Assembly (NCBI GenBank): GCA_038363925.1
Contig: JAQQWL010000011.1
Span: forward strand, 5,890,001-5,954,000
Source: Apiospora phragmitis
Taxonomy: Eukaryota > Ascomycota > Sordariomycetes > Amphisphaeriales > Apiosporaceae
DNA length: 64,000 nucleotides
Direction of reading: 5' to 3'
Both the position numbers and the translations under genes were made by a program. Under the pieces are notes generated by a model. That model made no database searches. It was not told where the DNA came from and saw only the letters and a list, made by a program, of their open reading frames with translations. The first letter of the stretch is position 1. Each line of letters opens with the position of its first letter. This document shows, piece by piece, positions 1 through 10,557 of the stretch.

Positions 1-83
1 TACGTACGTACGTGGACTGTCGGGTTTTATGGGAGTGATCAACGGTTTGACCTTTTTGCTAACCGGCTCTTGTCTGGCGGCAG

Positions 84-1252
84 CTGCAAGTCAACTCATT
101 CAGCCGTCTCGACCCTGATGCTGGACAGACTGGCCTGTATATGCACCCGGGTCTGGCTATGGTGAACCATTCATGTACGCCGAGTGGATTTGTGCAGTTC
201 ATCGGACGCAGAGCCGTACTTCGGGCGTATCGATCCATTCAAAAGGGCGAGGAAGTCACAATCTCCTATATTGGTCAGTCGCCTGGAGTACTTATGCCTA
301 TCTACATCGCTTACGTTGACCATACGTGTTCCAGCCTGCGAACTGCACCGCAGCCACCGACAAAGGTCGCTGAAAGAGCGCTACCACTTCCAGTGTAGCT
401 GTCCTCGGTGCAAGGATGATTTAGATGTATATGAGGTCTGCCAGGCCTATTCTCACCTGGACCTCAACCGCCTCAGTCTGACGCCTGACTTGAACATCTT
501 CCGTAACCCCCCGATCAGCGGATCGATCAGGTCGGATGGAGCACTGCAGCGCATAGTGGATGAAATATTCTTGGAATGCTCCCAGCCCCTGACAGATATG
601 GACTTTGCCAAGCGCTCGAAGCTTTTGGGCAACCGGTGGGAGAAATGCGAGCCGCTCCGCAAAGCCAAGCTCTACGCCATCGAGCCGCTGCCCCGAGTGC
701 TCTCCGAGGCCAGTATATACTCTACAGAGCTTGGGAAATTCTCGCACTCCCTGGCCATCTCCTGCTTTCTGGCTTTGAACTGTGACCCCTTCCAGTATCC
801 CATGCCTTTCCATCCTTTCCGGGTGAAAGGGCTGCTTGCCGTAGGGGAAACTGATCAGCAACACGGGTCAAGGCTACGCAACGAGCGCCTCCCAGGGCAG
901 CATCAATGAACCTATGGAGACTAGACTCAAGCAAGTCTTTGAGGCCACCGACTCGATTACAGTGGCGCAGGCAGCCCTGATGATGGGTGCCTGGTGGGGA
1001 CCCAAGGCACACTCGGAGGAATGGCAGCCCTACCAAGAAGCCATCGAGGTGCTAAAGGATGTGGAGACGCTTCCCGGCCGCAACGATGAGAAGAAAATGC
1101 TGAGTCTTTGGGTAAAGGATGGGCAGGATCTCGAGGCAGAGCTATTCTTCAGACACGCTGTACTGAAGCCAGTCCAAGAGCTTGCCAGTCTTGCTTTGGA
1201 CATCATGGACGCAGAGTTTGGTGACCAGCGGTCTCCTGTGAGGAGGAACTAG
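84..1252 (+). CDS. SMYD-type SET-domain protein, 5' end outside window
   Basis: This is the C-terminal part of a SET/MYND-type protein lysine methyltransferase; the N-terminal part lies left of the window. An exon opens at about 84 (AG at 82-83, branch-like GCTAAC near 58-63) and runs to 273. A 61-nt GT-AG intron (274-334) follows, and coding resumes at 335. The first exon has the SET hallmark NHSC (from 165) and GEEVTISYI. The second begins with the post-SET cysteines CSCPRC (about 394-411), then a helical C-terminal region as in SMYD proteins. The frame breaks at the G4 run 844-847: before it the protein reads HPFRVKGLLAV, after it KLISNT and on to METRLKQVF, stopping at 1252. Either one G is extra, or a phase-0 55-nt GT-AG intron (841-895) is removed; both restore the frame. 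The conserved look of VGKLISNT favours the extra base. The substrate is unknown. Confidence 0.75.
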
Positions 1253-1609
1253 CCTAGTTGTTCTTTACTTCGGAATACAAAACGATGGCATTTTCCAGCG
1301 TAAGATGAAACTAGTGAAATTCGACCGACACCTTGGTAGTGTTCATAGTGCTCACAATCTATTATATGGCAGGATTAAACACAACATGAATTTTACTTTG
1401 AGCCAGGATGTTTTCCATGACCACCAAGGCGCATTAACTTTGTTCTGTAGTGCTTAGCGAATCCCGATATCTGTGAATGCTTGAGAGGGCTCGTAGTACC
1501 GATATCTTACTTGAGGATGCTCTTGACGCAACCTATGACTTTACCATTCCCTCCAATCTGTTGGGTGATCTTCTCTTCAAGCTCGTATTCTTAAGTCCGC
1601 CGCGTACCC
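1253..1609. other. Convergent intergenic region
   Basis: 3' flanks of the SET gene and the Mis18-like gene. I see no gene or structured element. Confidence 0.6.
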
Positions 1610-2961
1610 TCACGGGCTAGCCCTGTTGGCAGAGGTCGTATTTGCCTCCAAGCGCTGTACCCTGCTCTTGAGCAATTGCGATTCCATCTGTAATGTCTCG
1701 ACCTGGCCGACCCGGTTGCCGAACTTGGTAATGTTGTTGGTGAGAATGTCAAGTTCTTCGCGAGATAATGCACAGTAGTGCAAGGCTCGGCCTTTCGCAT
1801 GGTCTCGAGCTGTGGCATCCCGCAACTGGGCGACTTCCATTCGTAAGAGGTGGACTTCTTTAGCGTAGCTGTCATCTACAAGGGTGTTCTCCTGAGAGGC
1901 TTCTCTGGTCTCCCAGCTGCCTTTTGAGATCGTGGAGCTCCTCCTGGAATTGGGCCAGTTCGCCCCTGACGCTGTCCATCCCCCGAGCGAAGTTTTCTTC
2001 GGCGGAACTTGAGCGTTTCGAGAACTCCTGCTGTGTGCCCAGAAGTTTGACCTCTATAATAGATATCTGCTCCCGCAGTGCTGTGACGCCCCAGATATCG
2101 CCAGGAGACTGCTGATTCTTTTTGACTGCATCTCTCAGGAAAGAGAGATCAGTCAACACCCCATAGAGCTCCGATTTGTGGCTGTCCAGGTCTTTTCGAA
2201 GAGTGTCGAAATTGGTCCTCAGTGACTTTATGTCACATTCAAGGCGCACCACGGCCTCGTTGCAATTGGAAACAAGCTGGCGTCCAACGATATCGAGCAT
2301 CTGGATATCTCTCTCCTGAGCATCCACGTCGGTGCGTAGGGCACCCCAGCTGTCCTGGCCTGCGCTCATGCCATCATCACTGGTGTAGTTTCCCTGGTAA
2401 GGTCCTTTGAAGCTCCATGGATGATCATTGGGCATGTGGTTCTTCTGGGCGGTCTCCTTCAATTTCAGTGTTCTCTGGACATTCAGTTGCACCTGGCCGT
2501 CTATACCTGCAGCATATATGCCGATGAATGCGAGACGTAACATCAACTGGTCACTAACACGCATTAGCTGATGAGCAGACAGAAGCAATAAACCCCGACG
2601 AGGGATATCAAGTACAATTTTGCTAGAGTCCAAGGGGCACTTTTGTAGCACATGGTTCACAGGTGTACCCAGGCACCTAAGACCAAGAACAGTTTTGCAT
2701 TGACGACAGGCAACGTCTTAGAGATGACTATATATGTTGGCGTCAGCTAGGATACAGTTGCTCTAAGAGTAGCAGCTCATACCATTGATCAACCAGCGTC
2801 GATGATTCCCCCGTTCGAATAGAACCAACAGCAATAACGTCGAAATCCGAGCCTGGGAAGAAAACAGGGCTGAAGTATGTTTTGCCTATCTGTACCCATG
2901 CGTTTACAGTTGACCCGATGGCCGCCTCGCAGTTCTTGCAGTTCAGGGTGACAGGTTCCAT
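1610..2961 (-). CDS. Mis18/Yippee-like zinc-domain protein with C-terminal coiled coil (two frame breaks)
   Basis: Reading down the minus strand, exon 1 is 2961-2783, an intron spans 2782-2717 (GTATGA donor, CTGAC branch, TAAG acceptor), and exon 2 is 2716-1610. Exon 1 has CKNC within VTLNCKNCEAAIGSTVNAW. Exon 2 opens with ACRQCKTVLGLRCLG, so two CxxC knuckles about 70 residues apart form a Mis18/Yippee-type zinc fold. About 60 residues later a long heptad-rich coiled coil runs to the C-terminus. Mis18 family proteins act at centromeres and oligomerise through such coils; that role here is inference. Two single-base breaks occur, at C5 on the plus strand (2808-2812) and CCC (1912-1914). Dropping one base at each gives a continuous 427-residue frame and makes the intron phase fit. 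The start at 2961 is the first ATG in frame before the knuckle and could be further upstream. It could also be an unrelated Zn-ribbon coiled-coil protein. Confidence 0.6.
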
Positions 2962-3793
2962 GATGCGAGTTCCCAAGGGATGGGGTTTTCCTTCTTGAGT
3001 CACAAGTGATTGGGAAAGGAAGACGACGAGTGATAACCAAAGCCATGCGTGAGGGACTTGTGAGAGTTGTTCGAGTAGGGTGCCATGAAAATCCCTAGTG
3101 GCTTAAAGTATGCAATGGTTTATCAGAACTTCTGTCTAGAGCAAGGTAATTCGGTTCCCATTTGATGCCATTGCCACAAGTTAAGTCCATTGACCAACGT
3201 GAGTAAAATACGCAAGTACTTACCCTCTCACATACATCATACCACGAGGTTATAAGCAAGATGCCGGCTTCCTTCTTCGGACGTTCTACCGGAACCAAGT
3301 CCATCAGTTTTTCGACTTTAGGTACCCTGGCCGGATGCATTATCGGATTAAGGGAATGGTCAGACGTAGCCAATGCGAGTAGCAGCCGACACTTGGTCGC
3401 GTCGTGACCATTGAGTGAGAATAGCATCCATATCGATCATTGATGTTCTTGCTCTTATGTAAGTAAAAGTACCTAAGGAGACCCACAGTGATAGTGATAG
3501 GCGAAGATCTGCTGTAAGTTAGCAGGACGCGGCTGTTTTTTAGCGCTCTCTCCAGTGCCCACCCTCCAGAAATGTGTGCAACTCTCGGCTGCTAGGCTCG
3601 ACCTAGGCAGGTACCTAGTCCCTAAAGATGACCCCTGTTCTGGGATCTGGTCCAATAATTCTTTGCCTGGACCGCAAAACTCCATCACCTTTTTTTGTAT
3701 GTACGTCGTCCTGCAAACCCATTCCGACCATCGCATCCTCGTCGCGCGCCCCTTTGCCGCCGATTATCTTGCGGCACACGCCCAGTGCCCACC
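2962..3793. promoter_or_regulatory. Shared divergent promoter region
   Basis: Lies between the Mis18-like gene (-) and rex1 (+). It contains the palindromic ACCTAGG/GTACCTAG motif pair at 3600-3622 that recurs in other intergenic stretches. An alternative upstream start for the Mis18-like gene (MAPYSNNSHK frame, near 3080) does not join in frame. Promoter role is inferred from orientation. Confidence 0.45.
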
Positions 3794-5995
3794 ATGGACG
3801 CCACAACTGCGGCCGAGGATATTGCGAACGCTCTTGCGATCGTGCAGGAGGCTGTCGCAAACAATCCCGATGCTGCTGTCGTCAACGGCAGTGTCGCACG
3901 TGCCGATATCTCGTCCGCTACCTTGTCCGGCACCGTCGAGGCCGAGCTGAAGCCCCAGACCGCGACCGCCACTTCCATGCCCGAATCAAACGGCCTCAAG
4001 CGTGCTAAGCCACATGATGAAAGCGTCGACGGCGACAACGAAGGATGGCAGGTGGTGCAGAAGAAAAGCCGGCCTTCCAAGAAAGCCAAGAAGATCCCGA
4101 GAGCCGACTCCAATAACTACCCATCCATCAAGTTCAACTACAACGCCAAGCTGCAAGCCAAAGTTTCCCTCGAGCAGCTGCGCAACTTGGTTCTCTACAT
4201 CTTCGCCGATGGCGTGGCCCCCCAATGGGTATCTGTCTTCCAGCGACCCCAGTTTCGCAAGATAGTCACTCTCATGGTGCCCGGCCTCGAGGAAGCCATG
4301 TTCAGACGGAATGTGGACTTTGCTACGTACAACGACAAGGACGCGGATGGTTCCGACGACAGGCCTCGTGCTATTACCTCCCCTGACGACTACTATCCGC
4401 GCTTGCTAAAGAAGGACGAGCTTCCAGAGATACTACAGCCCTTTGCTGACATGTTTGAACATCTTTGGCCTTTGAAGACGCCCGGGAACGAGAAGTACGG
4501 CGCCTTGCGCTCCCCTCTGGGCACAATGCTCACCGCGCCGATAGAGAAAACTCCTGAGGAGAAGGCGAAGAAGGGTGTGCAACCTGCCAAGGAACCGAGC
4601 AATTGGAAAGACGACAGAACCAGAATCACCGAGTTTCTGGCCATGCCGGAGGATTTTGTGCCTAACGGTTATACTCTACACCCGGCACTTATCGATGACG
4701 AGGAGCGCCGGAAAGAGTACCTAGACCAGGAAGGCTGGGTTCATACTCGTGTTCAGGATCTGTCAGAAGGCGATGTTCCCGAGTCGGAAATTCAGCAAGG
4801 GTCTATTACGGCCGGTCGCGAAGTGATCGCTTTAGACTGTGAAATGTGCATGACTGGGGAGAAAGAGTTTTCCCTTACCAGAATAAGTCTTGTGGATTGG
4901 AGCGGAAACGTTGTTATGGACGAGCTTGTTAAGCCTGCCAAGCCCATCGTCGACTACGTTACGAGGTTCTCTGGTATCACCAAGGAGATGATTGATCCAG
5001 TCACCACAACTCTGCAAGACATACAAAATAAGCTACTGGATATCTTGCACCCCCGGACGATTCTCGTCGGTCACTCCCTCGAGTCCGATCTCAAGGCCTT
5101 ACAAATCACCCACCCCTACATCGTGGATACCTCACTCCTCTACCCCCACAACCGAGGACCCCCCTTGAAGAATAGCCTCAAGTTCTTGTGCCAGCGTTTC
5201 CTTAAGCGGGAGATCCAGAAAGGCGGCGCGGCCGGCCATGACTCAGCCGAGGATGCCAAAGCCTGCCTTGACCTGGTGAAGCAGAAGTGTGAAAAGGGCA
5301 AAGCTTGGGGCAATCACGATCATCAGGGCGAAAACTTGTTCCGCCGCCTCAACCGATCTGGCACCAACTACAAAGCCAACGGTGGCGCGAATGCCTTGGG
5401 CGGCGTGAAATCGGGCAAGTCATCGACCATGGTAGACTGGGGTGACCCGATGAAGGGCGCGGGAGCTGCCGCAACGTTTCGTATCGGGTGCAATTCGGAC
5501 GAAGAGGTGGTCGCCGGTGTCCTCCGCGCCGTGCAAGGCGATCCAGTGGCGGAAGAAATCCCCTCCGGCGGCACCGAATTTGTGTTTGCCCGCTTCCGCG
5601 AACTAGAAGCACAACAAGGCTGGTGGAATACGAATAGGGCCTCCGCAGCCGACGGAACCGCTTCCAGCAGCTTCTTCGCGCTGCCCACAGCAGCATCTTC
5701 ATCCGATGACGAAGCATCGTCCCTGGCCGACTCTCTACAACGCCTCACCGCTCGCATCAAGCAGATCTACGACAGTCTGCCACCTTGTACCGCCTTCTTT
5801 GTCTTCAGTGGCAGCGGCGATCCCCGCGAGATGAGCCGGTTACAGACGATGCACAGCCAGTTCAAGCGAGAGTACAACACACCTGGCATGAAATGGGACG
5901 AGCTTAGTGTCAAGTGGACCGACGTCGAGGAACAGGCACTGAAGAAGGCCGTGGGCAATGCGCGAAATGGAATCGGCTTTATCGGAGTCAAATGA
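3794..5995 (+). CDS. rex1: Rex1/Rnh70-type 3'-5' RNA exonuclease (DEDDh)
   Basis: An intact, intronless 733-residue protein. The ATG at 3794 sits in a good context (ACCATGG); an in-frame extension upstream looks non-coding. The N-terminal 100 residues are low-complexity and basic (KKSRPSKKAKK, nuclear-localisation-like). Residues about 105-170 match the conserved Rnh70 segment (LRNLVLYIFADGVAPQW, VTLMVPGLE). The exonuclease core follows at about residues 340-510: ALDCEM (D and E ligands), VGHSLESDLKAL (third acidic residue) and GHDSAEDAKACLDLV (catalytic His and last Asp). This is the DEDDh set. The family trims the 3' ends of 5S rRNA, tRNA and other small RNAs in the nucleus. A C-terminal extension of about 200 residues is found in filamentous fungi. 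It is divergent from the Mis18-like gene and convergent with pex5. Rex3-like naming is possible but the upstream block fits Rnh70 better. Confidence 0.9.
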   Translation: MDATTAAEDIANALAIVQEAVANNPDAAVVNGSVARADISSATLSGTVEAELKPQTATATSMPESNGLKRAKPHDESVDGDNEGWQVVQKKSRPSKKAKKIPRADSNNYPSIKFNYNAKLQAKVSLEQLRNLVLYIFADGVAPQWVSVFQRPQFRKIVTLMVPGLEEAMFRRNVDFATYNDKDADGSDDRPRAITSPDDYYPRLLKKDELPEILQPFADMFEHLWPLKTPGNEKYGALRSPLGTMLTAPIEKTPEEKAKKGVQPAKEPSNWKDDRTRITEFLAMPEDFVPNGYTLHPALIDDEERRKEYLDQEGWVHTRVQDLSEGDVPESEIQQGSITAGREVIALDCEMCMTGEKEFSLTRISLVDWSGNVVMDELVKPAKPIVDYVTRFSGITKEMIDPVTTTLQDIQNKLLDILHPRTILVGHSLESDLKALQITHPYIVDTSLLYPHNRGPPLKNSLKFLCQRFLKREIQKGGAAGHDSAEDAKACLDLVKQKCEKGKAWGNHDHQGENLFRRLNRSGTNYKANGGANALGGVKSGKSSTMVDWGDPMKGAGAAATFRIGCNSDEEVVAGVLRAVQGDPVAEEIPSGGTEFVFARFRELEAQQGWWNTNRASAADGTASSSFFALPTAASSSDDEASSLADSLQRLTARIKQIYDSLPPCTAFFVFSGSGDPREMSRLQTMHSQFKREYNTPGMKWDELSVKWTDVEEQALKKAVGNARNGIGFIGVK

Positions 5996-6893
5996 GGGAG
6001 TCTATAAACACACTTCCCATATTATGATTTCCGCCAACAACTACTTCTTTGCGGTGTGATATCATCATCCCAAGAGTAGCTCCCTCCAAACCATGGCTTT
6101 TGCTTTTCGCTGAAGCATATGTTGAACATTTCGTGTACAAACGAAGTACGAATGAAACAAGAATGGATGGCCTCGGTTGATGGCATCGCCGAGGCATATA
6201 TATGCTACATTCTCGTCTTGTGCGTGGTGTGGTGCAAGAAGAGAGACAAGCAAACCAAAAAAGGGATTCTATGATACCCCAAGCGTTGTTGCCGTTGCTG
6301 CTGTCGTCGTCATCGGATGACGGACGAGATAGGAGGGGAAAGCGGGAACGGAGGAAAAGTACATGTAGTAATAGCTCCAGTGACTGGTTGCCTGCCATGT
6401 CGATCACATCAATCAACAGCATATGGATGGCATGATGATTTATGTCTTCTAATTGTGGACTGTGCCATGAGTTTTATCAGTGCACACGGTGGTACACGAC
6501 ATCGTATCATTGCTGTGTTTGCATTCTCACTGACCCCTTTCCGTCTCCGATTCAGGGAAAATATCCAACGCAGGGGTCGCATATCGGACAACTTTGTAAT
6601 CCCCATTAATTTTAACAGCGAGAACGTCTTATTTCCAGGGATACGTGATAATGAATACTACAATGAGTGAACTGAACGCCTGTTCAATGCTGCACTTTGC
6701 TCAAGTTTAACCTCTATAGGGTTCCCCCTAAAACCAAGCCGGGCCAATCTGTCTTCGAAAAGCAAGCTCCCTTATACTATCACTCATATCATATAACCGT
6801 ATCACCTCATGGCAACGTTTTTCTTCTCTCGGTATACTTCATCAATTCGTTCTTCCACGCAGAAGCTGCAGGGCGATTGCCAGACGAGCCTTC
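5996..6893. other. Convergent intergenic region
   Basis: 3' flanks of rex1 and pex5. Only spurious frames are present, with no conserved feature. Confidence 0.5.
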
Positions 6894-8889
6894 CTAGAAG
6901 TCGATATCCCCGCGGAAGACAGACGGATCCATACCGGCGACGACCTTCTCGGCCAGATCGCGGCGGTTCATCTGCGAAAAGACACGGCGCAGAGTATCGT
7001 AGAGGTTGGTGGACCGGTTCTGGGTTGTCATGGCATCGAGCTGTGAGTCCGAGACGCCGCCTCCCAGGATCTCCCGGGCTTTCTCGCGCCCTTCCTTCTC
7101 GACGCTCTTGTGCATCTCCAGAGCGGCCAGCAGATGGCCGGCGGCCTCCTCGTGGCAGCCCATGTTGATGCAGCTAACCCCTAGGTTGTAGCGGGCACGC
7201 ACAAAGTTGGGTCGCAACGTGAGCGCCTTCTCGTAGGCGGCAATGGCGTCCTCGCTCTTGCCCGAGTTCGCCAGCGTAGCACCGAGTCGGTTCCAGAGCA
7301 GGTGGACCTGCGAGCGCTGGTTCGAAGCGCCTTGCTCAGCCGAGGCGAGGGCGGCGCTGAAGCAGTCAACGGCTTTGGCGTACTCCTCGGCCCCGTAGAA
7401 CAGGACACCCAATCCGACCTGAACATCGGGATCCATACGCTCGCCACCAGGACTCAGATTGGCTGCCTTGATGAATAGTTTGGTAATCTTGTCGTGGAGA
7501 ATTTGGCGGTCCGTAAACCCGAGATCGGTTGCCTGTGACAGGTCGGCTGGCGAGATAATGGAAGGGTATTTGACGGATAGCCAACGCTCGAGCGTTCGGT
7601 AGGCCGTACTGTCGAAGCCTTCGTTCGTGTACGAAACCGCCAAGGTCATGAGGGCCGCCAGGTTATTCGGGTCAAGCTTCTTAGCTTGCTCGAGAGCACG
7701 AATGGCTGCGGTTTCCTTCTCGTTCTGCGCCTGTGCAGTACCCAGCTGGACCCAGGCCTCAACGTGGGTTGGGTTTTTCTGAGCGGCGGCCTCGAACGCC
7801 AAAGCAGCCAAGGATAGATTGCCACCCTCGTCCATTATGCGCATGCCCTCGTCGAAGGGATTCGACATGTCTTTGAAGAGGTTGTCTTCCTCAAAGAGAT
7901 AACTCTCAACCTGCGGGTCGCCCACGAGCCTGCTGCTGTCACCCCAACCATTGGCGAAGTTCCTTTGCCAGTCCTCTTCGTTGAACTTGCTAACCCACTC
8001 ATCTTCATCAAGGTTTTGCTTGGCCTGGGCCTTCTCGGCCTCGATGCCCCTCCATATGGACTCAAAGTCTCCAAACTCGTTGGTTTCGGACTCTAATATC
8101 CGTTCATCCATCTGGTTGAGCTCGGCCTCGATGCCCTTGTTCTGCTCCTCTTCCTCCCTCGCCCGCTGATCCTCGAGGGCGATTTGCGCAAACTGCTCCT
8201 CCCACTGGTTGTCGTTGAGTTCGACCATCTTCCCCTTTCCTTTTGCATCTTGCATGGCATGCTGGGGTTGGGGCTGTTGGAACTGTGGCCCGTACGCGCC
8301 CTGCATGCCGTATGCCGTACCCATGCCACCCATCATGCCCATGCCACCCATGCCCATGGGCCGCTGGTAGCCCCCCATGGACTGTGGCATAGGGCTCGAT
8401 CTCGACGAGTTCACTTGCTGCATCATATGCTGGAACTTTGTGTAATCTTCGGGACCGAACTTGGTGCCCTGCGGCACCTTGAAGGCCGACTCCATGGCAG
8501 CTTGGGGGTTTTGTTGAAACTCGTTGGCCCATGACGGCGACGTGGAGTTGGCTCTCAGGTGGACGCCCTGCGACAGATGGTCCAAGCGAATCTGGTTCAT
8601 GCCCTCGAGGGGCATGTCGGGCAGTCGGCCGTTCTGTTGTAGAAAGCCGTTCATCATCTAGGTGGTTTGTCAGCGGACCATGATGGCTCACTCTGCGTTG
8701 CATGGAATCGCCCAACCTCGTCTTGGGGCGCATGGTTGGGCGTGCTCGAAAGCCGCCCATGCTCCCTTGAGGCCCGCCATTGACGAGCCTGTCGCGCTGC
8801 AAGCTCTTGTCGTCCTGGGTATGTTTTGCGAATTGGCTGAGCGGGTTGCCCGCGGTCGAGCATTCGGCTCCGCCTCCGAGGAAGGACAT
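6894..8889 (-). CDS. pex5: PEX5, peroxisomal PTS1 import receptor (one frame break)
   Basis: Exon 1 is 8889-8717, intron 8716-8658 (59 nt, CTGAC branch), exon 2 is 8657-6894; about 645 residues. The N-terminus MSFLGGGAECSTAGNPL is the PEX5 signature, with the conserved Cys10 that is mono-ubiquitinated for receptor recycling. WxxxF/Y pentapeptides that bind PEX14/PEX13 are visible: WANEF, WEEQF, WVSKF, WQRNF. A Met/Gly-rich stretch lies around residues 150-170. The C-terminal half holds TPR repeats (FEAAAQKNPTHVEAWVQLG, YEKALTLRPNFVRARYNLG) that read the C-terminal SKL-type signal. Exon 1 and exon 2 join only if one base is added to the C4 run (plus-strand G4, 8725-8728): the exon end then reads RPQDE before MMNGFLQ, as in other fungal PEX5. 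This looks like an assembly error because the rest is fully conserved. Confidence 0.93.
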
Positions 8890-9601
8890 GGTGAAATTGT
8901 GGCGACGTAGCAGGTGTGGGGGACGATGGGAAGATGGAATTAAAAGGATGGTGCTATGCAGTAGAATAAAAAGACTTTTAGGTGAGGGAAAGGTCGAGTG
9001 CGGCGGTGTTGGAGGGAGAGGGAGAAGAAGCAGAAGATGATGATGATGAAGATGAAAAAGTTACAACAAAGAACAACGAGTAGATGGAGAATCAGATGTT
9101 GGATTCCAGCTGTCGCCCGCACTTTGATTTGCCGATGCGATGCGATGACTTTAGGTACTCTTACCTAGGTAGGTGGGGTTGCTAGGGACCTGCCGAGGGA
9201 GATTGTCGGTTACCCGACTGCTGAACCTACAGGCCCTTCCATCAACTTCCCCAGACCCTCTGACAACCGATTTAACGGGAGAAATCAACACCAGTATATT
9301 CATCTACAATGCAGGACGGGGAGCAGATGGAGGGAGGACATGATGCATTTGATTCGTAGGGTAGCTTTGCTGGCGCTCCTGGATTATCATCTATCGTATT
9401 GTACACACGGGGCTATTTGTTGTTACACATACAGGCTATACATGAGCCCTAGGGGTTCGCATCCTGAACCGGTCCATCTTGAGGGACCTTTCACGACCGA
9501 ATCCATCTTCATCTGGCTTCGTAAAATGAGGCACAGGCTCCTCAAGGACATCCTCGTTCTCAAGCCCGCCGCGTCAACACCATCCCCGACACGCGAGAAA
9601 C
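8890..9601. other. pex5 upstream region
   Basis: Contains a GATGATGATGAAGATG purine repeat near 9037-9056 and a TTACCTAGGTAGGT motif at 9161-9174. It also includes the 3' flank of the RRM gene. No gene seen. Confidence 0.5.
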
Positions 9602-10557
9602 CTAGTCTCTTCTGCGGCTAGAGTTCTCACGAATCTCGGAGAAGTCAACACGCAGGCTTCGGCCACCCAGTTCCATCTGGGAGACCTTTTCATGAGCCTT
9701 AGTGGCGCTCTCAACATCAGTGAAGTCGGCATGGGCGAAGCCACGCGGCCAGCCCGTGTTACGGTCGACGGCAACGCGGACATCAACCACGTTGTCGAGA
9801 TCGGCAAACAGTTTGTTCAGGTCAGCATCCGAAGTCTCGTAGGGGATATTGCCAATGTACAGCGACCGGGTAGGGCCCAATTGGCGGGCAGGCCTGGTGA
9901 TACCAGTTCTCGCCTTAGCATCGTCGGGGGATTTCCGGTGCTCGACACGAATACGGCGGCCGTGCCAGAAGGACTGGTTGGTCTCCTCAACGGCCTTCTC
10001 GGCAGCTTCGCGATTGGCGAAAGTAACGAAGCCAAAACTGATGGGGAACTTGTAGTCAGTAACACAATTCTGCTATACATGCGCACAGATGGCCGGTAGA
10101 ACATACCCTCTGCTCCTGCCGGTCTGGTCGCGGCTGATCTTGATATCTTGAATTTCGCCGAATTTGGCGAAACCCTCGCGCAGGTGGTTCTCGCCAGCAT
10201 CCCAAGTCATGTTGCTGATGTAGATAGCGTTGCCAAACGCAGAGGCGGGATGCTTCTGCTCCGCGCTCGCCTGCTCAAGCTGATCAAGTTTGGTAGCCTC
10301 ATCGACAATGGCCTTCTCATCCTCGGCCATGCGCACAGACTGCGAGAAGTAGCGGGTCATGGGTGCGATAGCGGGCCGGAACGAGGCTCTGCTGGCTTGC
10401 ATGGCCAGAGAGCTGAGTTGCAGCCTCGAGGTGTTGGCTGCTGCCAGCGAGGAAGAGCTGGCAGCTCTGAAAGCTGCGCGACGAACAGCATGCCTGCCAG
10501 AATTGACGGTTAATTAGCAGTGAGGTGCATTGTGCAGGCTTAGGGAATATCTTACAT
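9602..10557 (-). CDS. Mitochondrial two-RRM RNA-binding protein, start codon split by intron
   Basis: Exons on the minus strand are 10557-10556 (only AT of the start codon), 10493-10107 and 10037-9602. They are separated by introns 10555-10494 (GTAAGA...GCAG) and 10106-10038 (GTATGT...TCAG, CTGAC branch), giving 274 residues. Joining AT to G creates ATG and opens MHAVRRAAFRAASSSS. This Arg/Ser/Ala-rich leader continues to RYFSQSV, a typical mitochondrial targeting and cleavage region. RRM1 (about residues 85-160) has RNP2 AIYISNM and RNP1 SRGFGFVTF, the latter rebuilt across intron 2. RRM2 (about residues 190-262) has RNP2 SLYIGNI and RNP1 RGFAHADF. The role is probably in mitochondrial RNA metabolism, but no specific ortholog is recognised. 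It lies head-to-tail downstream of the bHLH gene and upstream of pex5. Confidence 0.85.

Noticed and set aside
1..14. TACGTACGTACG at the left edge
   Set aside because: Three copies at the window boundary. Too short to call a telomeric or functional repeat.
8104..8889. A 261-codon frame covering the PEX5 N-terminus
   Set aside because: Only its first 58 codons are real. The rest is a wrong-frame read past the frame break and intron.
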